Shown here one piece after another: positions 5,803 to 6,465 of a DNA stretch of 6,465 bases. This DNA comes from an uncultured Verrucomicrobiota bacterium (GTDB lineage Bacteria; Verrucomicrobiota; Verrucomicrobiia; Methylacidiphilales; Verrucolacustridaceae). Both the position numbers and the translations under genes were made by a program. Position 1 is the stretch's first letter, and each line of letters opens with the position of its first letter. Under the pieces are notes generated by a model that saw only the letters and a program-made list of their open reading frames with translations, did no database searches and was not told the DNA's origin. The stretch spans positions 1 to 6,465 of the forward strand of contig CAIVGD010000116.1 of the NCBI GenBank assembly GCA_903905395.1, in the 5' to 3' direction.

Positions 5803-5861
5803 TCAGACAGGTGGATGTGAAAAACGTTCAAAATAATTGTTGACGCATCCACCAGTTCTGA
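5803..5861. promoter_or_regulatory. Long imperfect inverted repeat overlapping the porin promoter (possible operator)
   Basis: The left arm (5803-5819) begins TCAGACAGGTGGATGTG. The right arm (5844-5861) reads CGCATCCACCAGTTCTGA. They pair at 16 positions including one G-T, with one mismatch (5809/5854) and one bulged base (5856), around a 24-base spacer. The core GGTGGATG/CATCCACC is perfect. The right arm covers the end of the -35 element and the whole promoter spacer, up to the base before the -10. This fits a binding site for a dimeric regulator, or a cruciform. If transcription starts further upstream, it would be an RNA hairpin. The regulator is unknown. Confidence 0.5.
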
Positions 5862-5867
5862 TATTTT
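5840..5867 (+). promoter_or_regulatory. sigma70-like promoter for the porin
   Basis: TTGACG (5840-5845) matches the -35 consensus at five of six positions. TATTTT (5862-5867) is a reasonable -10, 16 bases later. The region is AT-rich compared with its surroundings. Transcription would begin at about 5873-5875, giving an untranslated leader of about 80 bases before ATG 5955. Confidence 0.6.
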
Positions 5868-5872
5868 CGTCG

Positions 5873-5917
5873 TGTTCACGAGGCACTTTGGCCAACAATC
5901 ACGGTGTCCTGTGAACA
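5873..5917 (+). promoter_or_regulatory. Stem-loop at the predicted 5' end of the porin mRNA
   Basis: TGTTCAC (5873-5879) pairs with GTGAACA (5911-5917). Beyond a bulged G5880, AGG (5881-5883) pairs with CCT (5908-5910). Beyond a bulged T5907, CAC (5884-5886) pairs with GTG (5904-5906). That makes 13 pairs with two single-base bulges and a loop of about 17 bases containing TTTGGCCAA. The stem starts at the predicted transcription start. After it the leader is A/C-rich and unlikely to fold (5918-5937). A 5'-terminal hairpin followed by a single-stranded leader is the layout known to protect ompA mRNA from decay in E. coli; the same role here is inference. Confidence 0.5.
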
Positions 5918-5937
5918 TAAACAAAAACAAACAAACC

Positions 5938-5943
5938 AAGGAG
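5938..5943 (+). promoter_or_regulatory. Shine-Dalgarno of the porin gene
   Basis: AAGGAG, 11 bases before ATG 5955, lies in an A-rich unstructured leader. It fixes the start at 5955, which also gives a proper signal peptide. Confidence 0.7.
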
Positions 5944-5954
5944 AATAGTAAAAC

Positions 5955-6465
5955 ATGATCAAGAATATCACAGCAATCCTCGGCGTGCTCGCAGCCCTGG
6001 CCTCACTGTCCCTCGCGGACAGCGGTCCGGAAGCGTCCGCCAAGGACACCAAAAAGATGGTTCAAAATAACTTCGTTGAGACCGCCCAAAAGGGTGTGAA
6101 ACTCAGCGGATACGTCGATTCCGGTTATAGCTATAACTTCACCGGATCGGGTAACCAATCGCAGGTGCAAGGCCGCTTCGGCAGCGACACCGCTCAGCGT
6201 GGGGATTTCAATCTCTATGCGGCCAAGATCGCCATCGAGAAGGCATTGACCTCGGCGAACAAGGCGCAGGCCGGCTTCCGCACCGACATCATGCTCGGTG
6301 AAGATGCCTCCTACTTCTTGAATCGTTCGGCGGGTTCGACCTCCAACACGAACAACAACTCCAACTCCCTCTTTCTCGAGCAGGCTTATGTCGAGATCCG
6401 CGCCCCCGTGGGTAACGGCTGGGACTTCAAAGTTGGTAAGTTCGTCTCCATCCTCGGTTACGAAG
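5955..6465 (+). CDS. OmpL-like (BBP2-type) beta-barrel porin, N-terminal part
   Basis: This outer-membrane protein is cut by the window's right edge after 170 codons. It begins with a signal peptide: M-I-K-N start, hydrophobic core I-L-G-V-L-A-A-L-A-S-L-S-L, and likely cleavage after Ala21 (S-L-A/D). A short charged segment follows (to about residue 48). Then come alternating amphipathic strands typical of a barrel: V-K-L-S-G-Y-V-D-S-G-Y-S-Y-N-F, F-N-L-Y-A-A-K-I-A-I-E-K, and A-G-F-R-T-D-I-M-L-G-E-D. An Asn/Ser-rich loop (about residues 122-136) leads to L-F-L-E-Q-A-Y-V-E-I-R-A-P-V-G and G-W-D-F-K-V-G-K-F-V-S-I-L-G-Y-E. That last block is characteristic of putative beta-barrel porin-2 proteins common in Verrucomicrobiota, Planctomycetota and Bacteroidota. 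The substrate is unknown. It has its own promoter and leader, suggesting strong and separately controlled expression. The family call is from motif memory. Confidence 0.82.
   Translation, partial: MIKNITAILGVLAALASLSLADSGPEASAKDTKKMVQNNFVETAQKGVKLSGYVDSGYSYNFTGSGNQSQVQGRFGSDTAQRGDFNLYAAKIAIEKALTSANKAQAGFRTDIMLGEDASYFLNRSAGSTSNTNNNSNSLFLEQAYVEIRAPVGNGWDFKVGKFVSILGYE

Larger units (their letters stand above)
5588..5954. other. Non-coding intergenic region between ndk and the porin
   Basis: No believable gene lies in these 367 bases. The left part (5588-5730) is C-rich on the + strand and carries three related CCCGC(C/A)GTCC words (near 5599, 5657 and 5684) and one GC-rich palindrome. The right part (5731-5954) is more AT-rich and holds, in order, a terminator hairpin, a long inverted repeat overlapping a promoter, a second hairpin and an A-rich leader with a Shine-Dalgarno. 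Each is listed separately. A 70-codon minus-strand frame (5727-5939) crosses all these elements and has no family resemblance. Confidence 0.8.

Noticed and set aside
5727..5939. A 70-codon minus-strand open frame in the intergenic region
   Set aside because: It crosses the terminator, promoter and both inverted repeats, has no family resemblance, and its composition reflects the underlying regulatory DNA.

Overview
The window is GC-rich and densely coding on the + strand. It suggests a Gram-negative bacterium, because it carries a large YidC with a periplasmic domain, an O-antigen ligase-like polytopic protein and an outer-membrane porin. The ribosomal protein L34 core, the O-antigen ligase with a TPR tail and the OmpL-like (BBP2-type) porin make Verrucomicrobiota or a related PVC lineage my best guess. 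That placement is inference from protein style, not proof.

Layout: bases 2-259 are one open frame. It begins as the middle of a shikimate kinase and continues without a stop into ribosomal protein L34 (rpmH). The conserved N-terminus of L34 is missing, so there is a junction near base 104-110. Next comes the widely conserved cluster rnpA (222-617), yidD (614-850), yidC (847-2643) and jag/khpB (2640-3113). Three successive genes are linked by 4-base ATGA stop/start overlaps. An O-antigen ligase/polymerase-like membrane protein with a C-terminal TPR region follows (TTG start at 3188, or possibly CTG at 3110; ends 5155), and then ndk (5162-5587) after a 6-base gap. These genes look like one transcription unit.

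The 367-base gap 5588-5954 is rich in structure. It contains a GC-rich palindrome (5643-5661), a perfect 10-bp terminator hairpin (5736-5762), a long imperfect inverted repeat (5803-5861) overlapping a sigma70-like promoter (5840-5867), and a second long hairpin (5873-5917) that would sit at the very 5' end of the downstream mRNA. An A-rich unstructured leader and a Shine-Dalgarno site follow. The last gene (5955 to the window end) is the N-terminal part of a signal-peptide-bearing beta-barrel porin.

Functionally, the first block covers ribosome assembly (L34), tRNA processing (RnpA), membrane protein insertion (YidD, YidC) and an RNA-binding partner (Jag/KhpB). The ligase/TPR gene and ndk appear to be lineage-specific additions to this operon. 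I see no CRISPR array, transposase, tRNA or rRNA, and no convincing novel multi-gene system. The most unusual points are the shikimate kinase/L34 junction and the regulatory architecture in front of the porin.
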